Assembly: GCA_006386115.1 (NCBI GenBank) | Contig: VFIW01000010.1 | Coordinates: 496,001-560,000 of the forward strand | Origin: Globisporangium splendens | Taxonomy: Eukaryota; Oomycota; Peronosporomycetes; Pythiales; Pythiaceae | Reading direction: 5' to 3' | DNA: 64,000 nt | In this document: one piece after another, positions 11,113-22,706 of the stretch | How the letters are laid out: the number at the start of each line of letters is the position of its first letter | How positions within the stretch are numbered: the stretch's first letter is position 1 | Program-made: the position numbers and the translations under genes | Notes under the pieces: model-generated | Told to the model about the DNA's origin: nothing | Seen by the model: the letters and a program-made list of their open reading frames with translations, nothing else | Databases searched by the model: none

Positions 11113-14100
11113 TTATGGCAGAGCGAGCGTGGGGATCGCGTTCGATGCGAGCAGCAACCGCGATCCTTCGCGACAGCCTTCGTCGGGATCCTGCCGCTGG
11201 ACGAGCTGGAGCCATGCGGCCATGTCCATGACGCTGTCGCCAAAGTCCTGGCGCAGTAAGAACGGCGGCACGACGATCAGCACGCGACTCATGCAAAAGA
11301 TCACTTGCCTTCGAATCGCAGCGACGCTGCTGGTACGCTGGTGCCACGCAAACTCGAGCAAGCATTTCGCCATCGGGATCGCCTGAGGCGCGTGGCCCGC
11401 ACACTCCACAAAGCTCGCCAATGCATGCAGCAAGTGCGCGAGAAACACGGACTCGATATCACTCACTTGCATTGCTTTCTTGTCTGCCGCATGCGTACGC
11501 ACGTAGTCCATGTACCCAAACAGCAACGGTGAAAAGAACTGGAGCGCATACTCTGCAAACGCATTCTTTTTCGCCTCCACAACGGGCTCTCGACGGTACC
11601 CCCATCGTCGCGTTTTCAGTTCCCGCGTCGTGCGTGCATCCAAGTCGTCATCGAGCCTTCCGACTTCCTGCTGACCAAGGGACTTCATGTTCGCAGCTCG
11701 CGGCGGGCGGAATGCACCAATTTCAGATAGCTCCTGCGACGCAGTTACCATCGCCTGCAGCACATCGATCCGAGATTGCAGCAGTTGCTCGCGTTCCAGT
11801 GCTTGGCTTTGGAAATACGGGATAGTCTGCAAGGGCGACACTGCGCATGCTGTAGCCAGCGCATTGGCACGCAATTGAATGAAATTGGATGTGCTGTACT
11901 TGTCCTCGAGTCGTAACAGTGCGGTCACGACTGCGGTCGCGTTTTCATGTAAATCCCGTGGTCTCTTCCTCAAGAGCGTCTCTGCTTCGCGAAGCGCAGC
12001 CTCGGTCTTCTCACGGTCATCCTCGGCGTGAAGACCTGCGATGAGATCTTTTAAGTACACTGGACGCTTGGCGCTCAGATCGTCTTCGGGATCGTCCAGA
12101 TCGTAAGCCTCGAGGCTCATGTCGGAATCGGAATCCGAGCCTTCGTCCTCTTCTTCATCGTCATCAGTACCACCACTACCAGTGTCCTCGTCATCGCTGC
12201 CCACCAACTCATCGGGATCGAATGCCACTGCTTGTTTCTTGTGCTTCAGCTTTTTCGTTCCGCGTTTCGTGGTGCCAAACGGAAGACTCATGTGGCCAAC
12301 AGCAGCTTCGCTTACTGCATCATCGACACCATGCAGTGTTGCGACCATCTCGTCCAGGTCAAAGACACCTTCGGTATCTGCTGCTGTCACTGTCTCCATA
12401 CTAATCTTGCAATAGGTCTCGAGTGGATCTTCTTCCTCGATCTCAAAATTGAGCAGATTGTCTGGCGAAAGAATCAGCGACAAAGTCTCGCCGATGCGCA
12501 TCCCCAAGCGCCGTGTTCGCTCCAGTGAGTGGTTCATGTGGTCTTGCACACCCTTGCAGAGCTTGGCGACCCAGTCTCGTTCCACGAATGCCGCTGCTTT
12601 TGCCGGTGTCACCAAAAACGTTTTCATCGCGTAGCGTAGAAAGAAGCAAATGGACGCGTTCAGTGCGTAATCGGCAGTCCCTGCAAACTCGGTCTGACTC
12701 CATCGGGTAAGCACAACATCGAAAATCGTGCTCAATGGTGACGCACTGCGTGTGGTGCGTCCTTGCGAGTCTTCCTGCGTGTCCCCTTCCCGCGCCAGCA
12801 CGTCAACAAGGACGCGTACAAACAACAAGTCTTCGAATGCCTGCTTGAGCAGCACTTTGTGCGCCACCACGTACTGGAATTGTGCATTGCGCGCCAGCTC
12901 CACGGGAAGCAGCACCAGCAGTCGATACTTTGGCGCTCGTGTGTTCATTGCTGAGGCATCCAACTTTGTCGGTGGTTCTCTCGCCAATTGGAGCAAAAAT
13001 GGCTCGTGGCCGGACTCGGGAAGACTCTGCAGCAGCAATCGGTGCACGTACTCCATTTGTCGATCGTACACACGCGTTTCCGGACGCAACCAGCTCTGGA
13101 TGAGCACGGCGACTTGTCCAATGCGCATGAGCTTGCTAGTAATCATGCGAAACACAAATGACACTGGCGGGACATTGCTACTGCTGCGCTGTGACGGCTG
13201 CTTCTGGGCTACCTTGGTGTCGTAGAATCGAATCAAAGTGCTGAATAGCGTCTGGGTGAGCGCTGGGAAATATTCACGGGGTTTGAACACCGACGGTGTG
13301 TCTCGTTGGCGACGATTGTACACGAGATCTGTGGCAAACAGCGAAGCACAGGCAGACTACCTCAATACGCGCCATAGATCTGAAACTGAGTATGTACCTT
13401 ACCTGGCAGTGAGCCCATGTGCGAGACAACCGACTGGAAGACCACCAGGTTTCGCCCGTGCTCAGCTGTTTCCTGAACACACGATGGGTTGGTACACAGA
13501 GCAGATTTCCTGCATACGATTCCATAGACAGACGCGCCATTCGTACCTCCTGCGCGAGCATTTCGCAAACGATTCCATCGACCGCTCCAGCGTGCACGGC
13601 AGTCTCCAGGTAGTGAACGCACTGAGCGATCGTGACGTGCGCGTCCGCTGCTGCGATATCGTCGCCTGTTTCCACATCCACGCGTCGCCCACGTCCGCTT
13701 GCATCGATGCTTCTCGCTAGCTTTGTGGTCGAAAGCGTCGTCGCCAAGACGTCGATCACTTTGCTCGCGGGGACATGCGCGACGTCGAAGAACGGCGCCA
13801 TGGCCGTTTGGCGCTGCTCGTCCGAGAAGCCGGGCTCGAGGTTGATCGCGACGAAGCCCAGCACGAACGCGGCGACGTCACGATAGAAAACGTCCGCGTA
13901 GATCTCCTATTGTGCGCAAATAATGAGTGCATACATGATGATGATGTTTGTCTGCGATGCAACATCGCATTCGTGCAGCATACCTTCCAGTCCGCTGGGA
14001 ACGCTTTCGGTTCGCTCAGCGGGCGCGCCAGCTGCTGCAGCTTGGCCGCAGCGTCCTGGATGTCGTAGCGCTGCTCGGCGGCGCGGATCTCCCGCTTCAG

Positions 14101-14166
14101 TGCGTCGATGTACGCGCGGAGCTGCTGCACGGCGTCATGGCGGCGACCACCATGTGCATTCACCAT
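11113..14166 (-). CDS. TELO2: Telomere length regulation protein TEL2 homologue
   Basis: Exons complement(11113..13328, 13403..13472, 13547..13906, 13984..14166) join in frame to 942 residues. The C-terminal half carries the TEL2 core: 'PVYLKDLIAGLHAED' repeats, 'VVTALLRLEDKYSTSNF', 'ANALATACAVSPLQTIPYF', 'SRIDVLQAMVTASQELSE', then helices with 'FFSPLLFGYM' and 'RRQVIFCMSRVLIVVPPFLL'. Exon 3 carries 'RNLVVFQSVVSHMGSLPD', matching the N-terminal HEAT solenoid. TEL2 works with TTI1/TTI2 and HSP90-R2TP to stabilise PIKK kinases (TOR, ATM, ATR). An Asp/Glu/Ser-rich loop (residues ~575-630) matches the CK2-phosphorylated linker that binds R2TP in other TEL2 proteins. The intron placed after 'EMLAQE' is inferred because reading through would break the conserved frame. 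Confidence 0.85.
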
Positions 14167-14861
14167 AGCTTTCTGCCACTTTGCCGTGCGGATGTATCGA
14201 ACTTGCAAGTTGCAGGAAATAATGACAATGCCGCTTTTATAGCCAATCATAACAAAGTAACATCAATCAAAAAGATGGCGATTGGGTAGAAATAATGCGT
14301 TTCCGCGAAGAAATGCTCAATTATTGTGGCTGTCGTTTATTTCGCCCTCCGTTTTGTGCAGCAATGTCAGGTGAAAAGCGTGACACCAACAATCAGCACA
14401 TTTTCACAATATTCAGCACTCGCCAATTGGCTTGCGCACTTCAATGTTTTTAAGAAGCACTTTTTCAGTCAAGTGGAATGTTTAAAAAACTATTGTGGAC
14501 AAAATGCAGCAGCGCTAAAAGTCAAACAATACATTAAAACCCGGGTTATGTTGAAGAATATTCCTGTTCATTTCACGCATGACACAAAAACCAAGCCCTG
14601 CCAAACTTGATATCACACACAAACGCCACTTGGTTTTCTGCACCATGAAAATGTGTTTCACGAATCATCCACGTCCTGCAGTTTCGGGTGACGTGCAGCA
14701 CGGCGGAAAATGATTCTTGACCGCTGGAACAGTCGTTGAATGGCATCCACCCATTCATTTCGGAGAATGTTCACTCGGCCACTCACGGCGGTCGACTAAC
14801 GAGACTGATCGAGTGCACCCACAGCAGCACCACCAATCACGCTCAATGCTTGCTATGGAGC
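14167..14861. other. Intergenic, no supported gene
   Basis: About 700 bp upstream of TELO2 on one side and of a lectin relic on the other. Short open frames only. Traces of coding-like sequence near 14730-14860 may be the eroded 5' part of the lectin pseudogene. Confidence 0.4.
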
Positions 14862-15282
14862 AATGTCGTCGGCGGATCTGGTGGCAGTACATTCACGGAT
14901 GCGCTAACTCGAGGCGTCGGTTAAGCAGTGAAGTCGATCACTGTCCGACGCAACGCGATGGCTCTATGTGGATTGGGTATGGATTTTACTGACCCAAGCA
15001 CCCCTGGCATCTATCACGACGGCGTTCAAGGCACTGCAATGACAGTGACTCTAGCGCATGGTGAATACGTTCAGTCCATCGTCATCCACGTGGGAACCCG
15101 CCCACGGACGTTCAAGAAATACATCAGCTGCGTGAAATTCACCACAAGCGCGGGCAAAACTTTGGAAGGGAGAGTTGCTACCCGTAACCCGACGACTTTC
15201 ATTGCGCATCGGACTACCGGATCACAGGGTTTAAGGGGTGTCGAGTGAAATTCTGAACTCGCTTGGTGCGATGTTCACCTGA
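14862..15282 (+). pseudogene. Jacalin-like lectin domain, frameshifted relic
   Basis: Conceptual translation shows the jacalin-related beta-prism pattern spread over several frames. 'NVVGGSGGSTFTDALT' is the first strand with its Gly-rich start. It is followed in another frame by 'VKSITVRR', then 'VTLAHGEYVQSIVIHVGTR', 'ISCVKFTTSAGKTLEG' and 'TTFIAH'. After a further shift comes 'RITGFKGCRVKF', and finally 'LNSLGAMFT' with a stop at 15280. This order matches one mannose-binding jacalin repeat of about 135 residues. At least three frame changes and no usable start argue for a pseudogene, unless unrecognised introns or sequence errors explain them. Oomycetes carry jacalin-domain proteins, often secreted. 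No signal peptide is visible here. Confidence 0.55.
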
Positions 15283-16336
15283 CGCTAACAGCATAGGTGC
15301 CATGCAGTCCACCTAACATGGACGATGCGATTCATATGCATATCTGCATTGCCTTGTTTGCATGTTGCATTTTATGGACCTCTTTAGTGAAGGAGGAGAT
15401 CGACGAAAGTAAACAAATGTGAAATTTCATCTGGCCATGGATACACGACGCAGTATCCAAGTTGGTATCGATTCCGGGCGACCAGAACTTGATCTCCTCG
15501 GGCAATTTCTACAGAACGATGTGTGTGATTATCTATCTCGCGCGGAGTGATGTATGTATGATGTACTTATGTCCTCATCATTCATGTTTTCTGTTGTTCT
15601 CTGGAGTTTCAATTCAGAGTTGTTAGTGGAAAGTCAGTGCGAAAACAGTCGTTTTGTGGCGTCTCGATCTCAGCATTTGCCGCAGGCATTTTTGCTCCCC
15701 GTATGACGTACGGAGTACCGAATATCGTGGAAGAGCAATTGGAAACGAAATACAGAAAGCAGACGCAAATCTTTGTGCAGCCCGCGGTTGCTTAACGCCG
15801 CATCGCTTGTTTTTCGCTGCTCCTGTATGCGCTACTTCTTTGTACGTTGACAGAGAAAGGCGCTGGAATGAGATCCACATTTTCACTCGCTAGTTTGTCC
15901 AGCGAGACAACTTGAATACGAGAATGGTCGTCTGCGTGCGATCCAAAAGCAGTGGATTGTCATGTCTGCAGTCTAAAGTTGTTTACTTCGCACTTAGCAA
16001 AAGCATTCAAATCCAGAGCTTCGCCGTGTCCAGCACGGCATTGCAGCGAATTAGTTGTGTGTGTGACAGATTCAGGATGTCTTGTTCGCTTTCGACGCAA
16101 CACAATATTCCTCACTAAAAAACTAAAAAAGGGGGCCAACGACAGCCAGTCGTTGCGTTTCTTCGACAACTTCAACATGGTGGTGGCTCTGGCGTGCTGG
16201 TCATCACTTTTATTAAGGCTCGCACGGTACAACTGTACCACTCGGAGAGGTACATCCACGGAAACGTCGTCGCTTGAAGGGGAAAGCGTGTGCCCATTCC
16301 GCAATCAACCAAGAAGAAGCCAAGAAGACGACGAGA
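15283..16336. other. Intergenic and 5' region of the PDZ-TLDc gene
   Basis: About 1.05 kb without a convincing gene. Open frames on both strands near 15620-16100 lack motifs. The last ~150 bp precede the ATG of the next gene and probably include its promoter and leader. Confidence 0.4.
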
Positions 16337-18391
16337 ATGGCGGTGGTGAACAGCCTCAAGGCGCTCTTCCAGTCCATGTTCGTGGACGAAGACGACGACG
16401 GCGACCCGCGCTCCTTCAAGACGAGTCCGCCCAAGCGGCGCGCGGACGCTGCGGCACACCACTGGGCACCGCGCGCGTATGCAAACGAAAGAGACGAGGA
16501 CCGAGACGACGTTGACGGCGACGATGATAGTGATAAGAATGCGCGTGAGCAAATGTATGTGGCAAAGCCAGCTGAGGGCGAATACAATGTGTGGTTCCAC
16601 GCGCGACCGCTGGGTATGGGACTCGTGCCGAGCACGCAGCTGTACGGATCGTGGGAAGTGAGCTCGATGAGTGCGCACATTACGCAGCACCAAAAGCAGT
16701 ATAATCGAGCACAAGGAGGAGAACATGTCCAGTACGACGACAATGACCAGTACCGCCACCGCATGGAGAGAGGCGATGTGCTCATCGCCGTCAATTTCAG
16801 CTGCAAGCACGCCCAACTGCCGCGCGACAGGCTCTTTGCGTATTTGCAAAGCTGCGTGCTTCCGATCGCTGTGACGCTGCGCAAGCCGTCGATTTATGGG
16901 TCGTTGGACTCACGCTCCATGGTCACGGCGATGTACCCGCTGTCGATCGAGTACGAAGCGACGAAAGAGTTTGCTGGGCACAAGCGATTTACGGGCCGCG
17001 CGTCATCGGCGCAGTGGAAACGCACACTGCAACACCAACTCTCGCAAAATGTGGTCCATGCAAAGCATGAGTCGGCAAAGCAACTCGGACAGAATCTTGT
17101 TAACGACGAGGAAAACGCAAATACCGAGAATCGCAGACCAAGCGATCAGAACGCACGAGACCAGTTCTTCGGGCAGCATATCCCGAATCAGAAACTGAAA
17201 GCAAACATATCGCCACGAAAGCCACAGCGCAGTCCTTCTGCTGCTAGCAGCACTCACGAAGCGACCGAACGCGTGAAGCTCTCAACGATGGGTGAATACG
17301 ATGTCACGTTCAATGAGCACCCGATCCATTTGGTGCTGGCGCCATCTACGCGCATGTACGGCTCTGTGGAAATCTATGATCCAAAAGTGCACGCTGTTGA
17401 TCTCGAGGTTGGTGACGTTGTTATAGCAGTAAACGGCGATACGTCTGTATCACGATGGCCAACAGACGATCTCATTGATTACATTTCGGAGCTGCAGCCG
17501 CCAGTGCGAATTACATTCCGCCGACCCGTGGCGTATCGGCAATACTTGGAGAAATATTTCCGGTCCACCAAGCCCATTTCGTCGCAGTCGGTCGCTAATG
17601 CAATGTTTCCGAACTCCGCCGAGTACAAACGATCTCCGCAAAAGGCAAGAAGCGGTACACGGAAACAATTGAACAGCAACTCTCCTCCACAGCCACGCTC
17701 AGCAAATCCGAAGTACACGAATGAAGACACTCGAGAAGCCCAGCAACAAGTGCTTTCGTCAAGTCAGAGTGTCGATTCCGCAGTATCTGCAGCACAACTG
17801 AACGAACTGCGCGATTTCTCGTTCAAGATAAACTCGACAGATCAGTTTAAGCTCTGGAGTGGAGGCGGACGGAGTGAAACTGCGCAGCGCTCGACGATCT
17901 TGACCGAGAAGCATGTTCGCTTTCTTTGGACTTACCTTCCTCAATACTTGAGTTGCAACGAAATGGAGCTCGCGTACAGCACACGGTACCATGGATGGAA
18001 CTTGCTGAGCTTTTACTCTATGTTGGAGGACAGAGGTCCAACGATCCTGGTCATTCAGGATACCCGCGACAATATCTTTGGTGCATTTTGCTCGTCATCG
18101 TGGCAAAATACTCACAGAGTCTACGGCAATGGACGCTCGTTTGTGTTCACGCTGAGGCCGCAAATGAAGGTCTTCCAGTGGTCAGGTCGTGAAACTTCGT
18201 TCATGTACTCCAAGCGCGACGCGATTTTTGTCGGTGGCGGCAAAAAAGGGATTGCATTGTGTCTTCAGCTGGACGAAATGCGTGGTTTTTCGAAAAGCTG
18301 TGAGACGTTCGACAATCCTCCACTTGCCGAGCGTGAAATCTTCGAATGCGAAGTTTGCGAAGTATGGAGCTTTTCAGGACTGCGAATTTGA
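16337..18391 (+). CDS. Two-PDZ plus TLDc domain protein
   Basis: Intronless, 684 residues from the ATG at 16337, with a short Lys/Asp-rich leader. Two PDZ-like modules share a distinctive core: 'GEYNVWFHARPLGMGLVPST...GDVLIAVN' (about residues 80-200) and 'GEYDVTFNEHPIHLVLAPST...GDVVIAVNGD' (about 335-420). Each is followed by 'I/VTxRxP'. The last ~170 residues are a TLDc domain. 'STILTEKHVRFLWTYLP' starts it; then 'WNLLSFYSMLEDRGPTILVI', 'NIFGAFCSSSW' and 'GRSFVFTLRP' follow; 'GIALCLQLDEMRGFSKSCETF' sits before the terminal 'CEVCEVWSF'. TLDc proteins (OXR1, TBC1D24) act in oxidative-stress resistance and V-ATPase regulation. I do not know this PDZ-PDZ-TLDc order from animals. An acidic linker (residues ~20-75) precedes PDZ1. 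The TLDc call is strong; the PDZ calls are moderately strong. Confidence 0.82.
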   Translation: MAVVNSLKALFQSMFVDEDDDGDPRSFKTSPPKRRADAAAHHWAPRAYANERDEDRDDVDGDDDSDKNAREQMYVAKPAEGEYNVWFHARPLGMGLVPSTQLYGSWEVSSMSAHITQHQKQYNRAQGGEHVQYDDNDQYRHRMERGDVLIAVNFSCKHAQLPRDRLFAYLQSCVLPIAVTLRKPSIYGSLDSRSMVTAMYPLSIEYEATKEFAGHKRFTGRASSAQWKRTLQHQLSQNVVHAKHESAKQLGQNLVNDEENANTENRRPSDQNARDQFFGQHIPNQKLKANISPRKPQRSPSAASSTHEATERVKLSTMGEYDVTFNEHPIHLVLAPSTRMYGSVEIYDPKVHAVDLEVGDVVIAVNGDTSVSRWPTDDLIDYISELQPPVRITFRRPVAYRQYLEKYFRSTKPISSQSVANAMFPNSAEYKRSPQKARSGTRKQLNSNSPPQPRSANPKYTNEDTREAQQQVLSSSQSVDSAVSAAQLNELRDFSFKINSTDQFKLWSGGGRSETAQRSTILTEKHVRFLWTYLPQYLSCNEMELAYSTRYHGWNLLSFYSMLEDRGPTILVIQDTRDNIFGAFCSSSWQNTHRVYGNGRSFVFTLRPQMKVFQWSGRETSFMYSKRDAIFVGGGKKGIALCLQLDEMRGFSKSCETFDNPPLAEREIFECEVCEVWSFSGLRI

Positions 18392-18759
18392 TTGGGACGA
18401 CGATGGATGAAGTGCCATTTACAAGTAGTTGCCTTGGTGGAAATGATGTGTTGTGCGCATTTACAGTATTTTCCGTTCGAGTGGTGAAGTGTATGAGAAA
18501 GAAGAGGAATATGAAAGGCTGAGGGAAAAGAAGATCATTCACTATTTACGAATATGTCTTCTGAAACTACTTGCAACAGAGAAACGGTTGATCTCTTAAC
18601 TGCGGATGGTTTGCAGGCGACACGACTCATGCACCAACGCAAGCACACATTCAAGTGAGTTTTCATGTCGATTCACTACAATTTATCAGTGCAATATTTT
18701 GTTGAAGCGTGGTCTGGCAACCAAGACGCTGTATGTGACCGCATTTAGCTGTAGACTTA
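18392..18759. other. Intergenic, nothing supported
   Basis: About 370 bp of 3'-flanking sequence between the TLDc gene and the GH47 relic. No coding or RNA signal seen. Confidence 0.5.
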
Positions 18760-19215
<456 letters not shown>

Positions 19216-19890
19216 GATTGAGAGAAAGGAATCGCATTTTAGCGACCAAGGAAGAGACCGGCGCTTCAGCAAGAGAGTGTCTTGTGGACACCACAGTTGC
19301 TCCAAAACTGGCCACCAGCCGAGCGAGTGATTTGACACGGCCAAACAGATCCGACTTTGCGCCCCTAGACTGCGACAGAACCATCTAAATCTCCTGGACA
19401 GATGCTCGAGTTGGCAGAGAGGTGGTGGTTGCGAAAGGCAAGTTGGGAAACGCAGGTTCTTCTTCGCTTACAAAACGCCGATTGGCGGGTGGAGACGGCG
19501 CATGTTGGTCTTTTCGTAGGAGGCACAACCACGAGCAGGCGCAATGCGGCACGACGTTTCGCGTCGGTACGCCTTCAGCAAGTCCGTCAACTGAAACAGC
19601 ATTCCTGCAATTCATGCGCGTTGACATGTGGGACAAATGTTCGATTTACTACCATAGTAAGTTTTAGTCAAATCGATGTTACGTAAACCATATGATTTTA
19701 CCAATGCAATCGCAATTTTATCCAGCATAAATTACTGGATTATTAAGAAAACCCAACACTTGCAAGGTTATTAGCTTTGCCAGTGTTGTTTTTTTCTAAA
19801 GTGACAGAAGATCTTGCTTCAAATAGCATCAACGGAAATTCTCATGGAGTGGTCAATCCCTACAATGGACACTTCATCCTTAACCCTTAC
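19216..19890. other. Unassigned sequence left of the tRNA array
   Basis: AT-rich toward 19680-19880. Two abutting minus-strand frames (19052..19384 and 19385..19636) may be the eroded 5' end of the GH47 relic. Nothing else is recognisable. Confidence 0.35.
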
Positions 19891-20255
19891 AAGGGGTCGT
19901 GGATGCTGGGTTGCGTGGACGCGGTTGTGTGTGTGTGTGTGTGTGTGTGGAGCGGCAGGTAGGGAAGCGCGACGCAACCACGACGCAATGTTTCACAGGG
20001 TGAGGGAGTGGAGTCCAGGCGCGTCTCGGGTTCGAGTCACCGCGCTTGTGCAATGAGCGGGTGGCGAGTGCAGCAAACAAACAAGCGCACGCGCTGACGG
20101 AGAGGAGGAGCGTGCGGAAGGGAGAGTGAATGCAAGCGGCGTGTGGCTGCGGTGACGTTGTTGGCGTGCGGCGTGTTGCGTGTTGCGTGGTTGTTGCGTC
20201 GCGTGTTGTTGTGTTGCGTTGCAGTGTGTTGTGTGAGTTGTTGGAGGAAGCAGTT

Positions 20256-20328
20256 GGTCTTATGGTGTAATGGTTAGCACTCTAGACTTTGAATCTACGC
20301 ATCGCGGGTCAAATCCCGGTAGGGACCT
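20256..20328 (+). pseudogene. Degenerate tRNA-Gln(TTG), array copy 1
   Basis: The 5' half is intact with anticodon loop CTTTGAA. From position 42 on, the variable and T arms are scrambled ('ctacgcatcgcgggtcaaat' in place of 'ctagcgatccgggttcaaat') and an extra G is present in the acceptor 3' strand. The B box is damaged, so it is probably not functional. Confidence 0.7.
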
Positions 20329-20454
20329 CGGTTTTTGTGCGTGTGTGTTGTGTGTGTGTGTGTGTGTTTGTGTGTTGTGGTGGGTTGTGGTTGGTGGTGT
20401 GGATGTGCGCGTCGGGTAGTGCGATGAGGAGCGTGGCAGAAGCGGGAAGGCTCT

Positions 20455-20526
20455 GGTCTTATGGTGTAATGGTTAGCACTCTAGACTCTGAATCTAGCGA
20501 TCCGGGTTCAAATCCCGGTAGGACCT
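20455..20526 (+). tRNA. tRNA-Gln(CTG), array copy 2
   Basis: 72 nt with all stems paired. Acceptor GGTCTTA/TAGGACC with a T discriminator, A box TGGTGTAATGG, anticodon loop CTCTGAA (anticodon CTG, reads CAG), B box GGTTCAAATCC, T run just downstream. Confidence 0.95.
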
Positions 20527-21071
20527 CGTTTTTTGCCACTTGCCACTTGCCACTTGCGATGCCGTCGCGCTCGTGCCTCTCTATTCTCTTCTCTCTTTTC
20601 TACCCGTGTTCGCAAGACTGCGTGTGTGGCTGCCATCTCTTCGTGGTCGGTTGGTCTCGGCAACGCAGCCCTCCTCGCACCAGACGTGGACACCGCAGTG
20701 GAGAGCATACAAGGGGTCGTGGATGCTGGGTTGCGTGGACGCGGTTGTGTGTGTGTGTGTGTGTGTGTGGAGCGGGAGGTAGGGAAGCGCGACGCAACCA
20801 CGACGCAATGTTTCACAGGGTGAGGGAGTGGAGTCCAGGCGCGTCTCGGGTTCGAGTCACCGCGCTTGTGCAATGAGCGGGTGGCGAGTGCAGCAAACAA
20901 ACAAGCGCACGCGCTGACGGAGAGGAGGAGCGTGCGGAAGGGAGAGTGAATGCAAGCGGCGTGTGGCTGCGGTGACGTTGTTGGCGTGCGGCGTGTTGCG
21001 TGTTGCGTGGTTGTTGCGTCGCGTGTTGTTGTGTTGCGTTGCGTTGCAGTGTGTTGTTGGAGGAAGCAGTT

Positions 21072-21143
21072 GGTCTTATGGTGTAATGGTTAGCACTCTA
21101 GACTTTGAATCTAGCGATCCGGGTTCAAATCCCGGTAGGACCT
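21072..21143 (+). tRNA. tRNA-Gln(TTG), array copy 3
   Basis: Same 72-nt body as the CTG copies but with loop CTTTGAA (anticodon TTG, reads CAA). Intact A and B boxes and a T7 stop. Confidence 0.95.
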
Positions 21144-21284
21144 CGTTTTTTTGGGCGTTTCTGTGTGATGTGTGTGTGGTGGTGTGTTGTGTGTTGTGGT
21201 GGGTTCGCTGGTTGGTGCGTTGTGGACTGCGCGCGTAGGGTTAGTGCCGATGAGGAGGGTGGCAGACAGAAGCGGGAAGGCTCT

Positions 21285-21356
21285 GGTCTTATGGTGTAAT
21301 GGTTAGCACTCTAGACTCTGAATCTAGCGATCCGGGTTCAAATCCCGGTAGGACCT
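21285..21356 (+). tRNA. tRNA-Gln(CTG), array copy 4
   Basis: Intact CTG copy. Its upstream flank is CTG-type (gggaaggctct) but its downstream spacer is the short TTG-type, so it appears to be a recombinant unit. Confidence 0.95.
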
Positions 21357-21498
21357 CGTTTTATGTGCGTTTGTGTGTGATGTGTGTGTGTGTTGTGTGT
21401 TGTGTGTGTGTTTGTGTGTTGTGGTGGGTTGTGGTTGGTGGTGTGGATGCGCGCGTCGGGTAGTGCGATGATGAGCGTGGCAGAAGCGGGAAGGCTCT

Positions 21499-21570
21499 GG
21501 TCTTATGGTGTAATGGTTAGCACTCTAGACTCTGAATCTAGCGATCCGGGTTCAAATCCCGGTAGTACCT
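21499..21570 (+). tRNA. tRNA-Gln(CTG) with acceptor mismatch, array copy 5
   Basis: Anticodon CTG. A G-to-T change at 21566 (ggtagTacct) breaks one pair of the acceptor stem, so processing or charging could be weaker. Boxes A and B are intact. Confidence 0.9.
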
Positions 21571-22110
21571 CGTTTTTTGCCACTTGCCACTTGCCACTTG
21601 CGATGCCGTCGCGCTCGTGCCTCTCTATTCTCTTCTCTCTTTTCTACCCGTGTTCGCAAGACTGCGTGTGTGGCTGCCATCTCTTCGTGGTCGGTTGGTC
21701 TCGGCAACGCAGCCCTCCTCGCACCAGACGTGGACACCGCAGTGGAGAGCATAGAAGGGGTCGTGGATGCTGGGTTGCGTGGACGCGGTTGTGTGTGTGG
21801 AGCGGCAGGTAGGGAAGCGCGACGCAACCACGACGCAATGTTTCAAAGGGTGAGGGAGTGGAGTCCAGGCGCGTCTCGGGTTCGAGTCACCGCGCTTGTG
21901 CAATGAGCGGGTGGCGAGTGCAGCAAACAAACAAGCGCACGCGCTGACGGAGAGGAGGAGTGTGCGGAAGGGAGAGTGAATGCAAGCGGCGTGTGGCTGC
22001 GGTGACGTTGTTGGCGTGCGGCGTGTTGCGTGTTGCGTGGTTGTTGCGTCGCGTGTTGTTGTGTTGCGTTGCGTTGCAGTGTGTTGTGTGAGTTGTTGGA
22101 GGAAGCAGTT

Positions 22111-22182
22111 GGTCTTATGGTGTAATGGTTAGCACTCTAGACTTTGAATCTAGCGATCCGGGTTCAAATCCCGGTAGGACCT
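22111..22182 (+). tRNA. tRNA-Gln(TTG), array copy 6
   Basis: Intact TTG copy. The upstream flank is TTG-type but the downstream spacer is the long CTG-type, the reciprocal of copy 4. Confidence 0.95.
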
Positions 22183-22706
22183 CGTTTTTTGCCACTTGCC
22201 ACTTGCCACTTGCGATGCCGTCGCGCTCGTGCCTCTCTATTCTCTTCTCTCTTTTCTACCCGTGTTCGCAAGACTGCGTGTGTGGCTGCCATCTCTTCGT
22301 GGTCGGTTGGTCTCGGCAACGCAGCCCTCCTCGCACCAGACGTGGACACCGCAGTGGAGAGCATACAAGGGGTCGTGGATGCTGGGTTGCGTGGACGCGG
22401 TTGTGTGTGTGGAGCGGCAGGTAGGGAAGCGCGACGCAACCACGACGCAATGTTTCACAGGGTGAGGGAGTGGAGTCCAGGCGCGTCTCGGGTTCGAGTC
22501 ACCGCGCTTGTGCAATGAGCGGGTGGCGAGTGCAGCAAACAAACAAGCGCACGCGCTGACGGAGAGGAGGAGTGTGTGGAAGGGAGAGTGAATGCAAGCG
22601 GCGTGTGGCTGCGGTGACGTTGTTGGCGTGCGGCGTGTTGCGTGTTGCGTGTTGTTGTGTTGCGTTGCGTTGCAGTGTGTTGTGTGAGTTGTTGGAGGAA
22701 GCAGTT

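Noticed and set aside
16172..16884. Two minus-strand frames of ~225 codons over the start of the PDZ-TLDc gene
   Set aside because: Shadow frames; hydrophobic Ser-rich composition comes from antisense of acidic/Lys codons.
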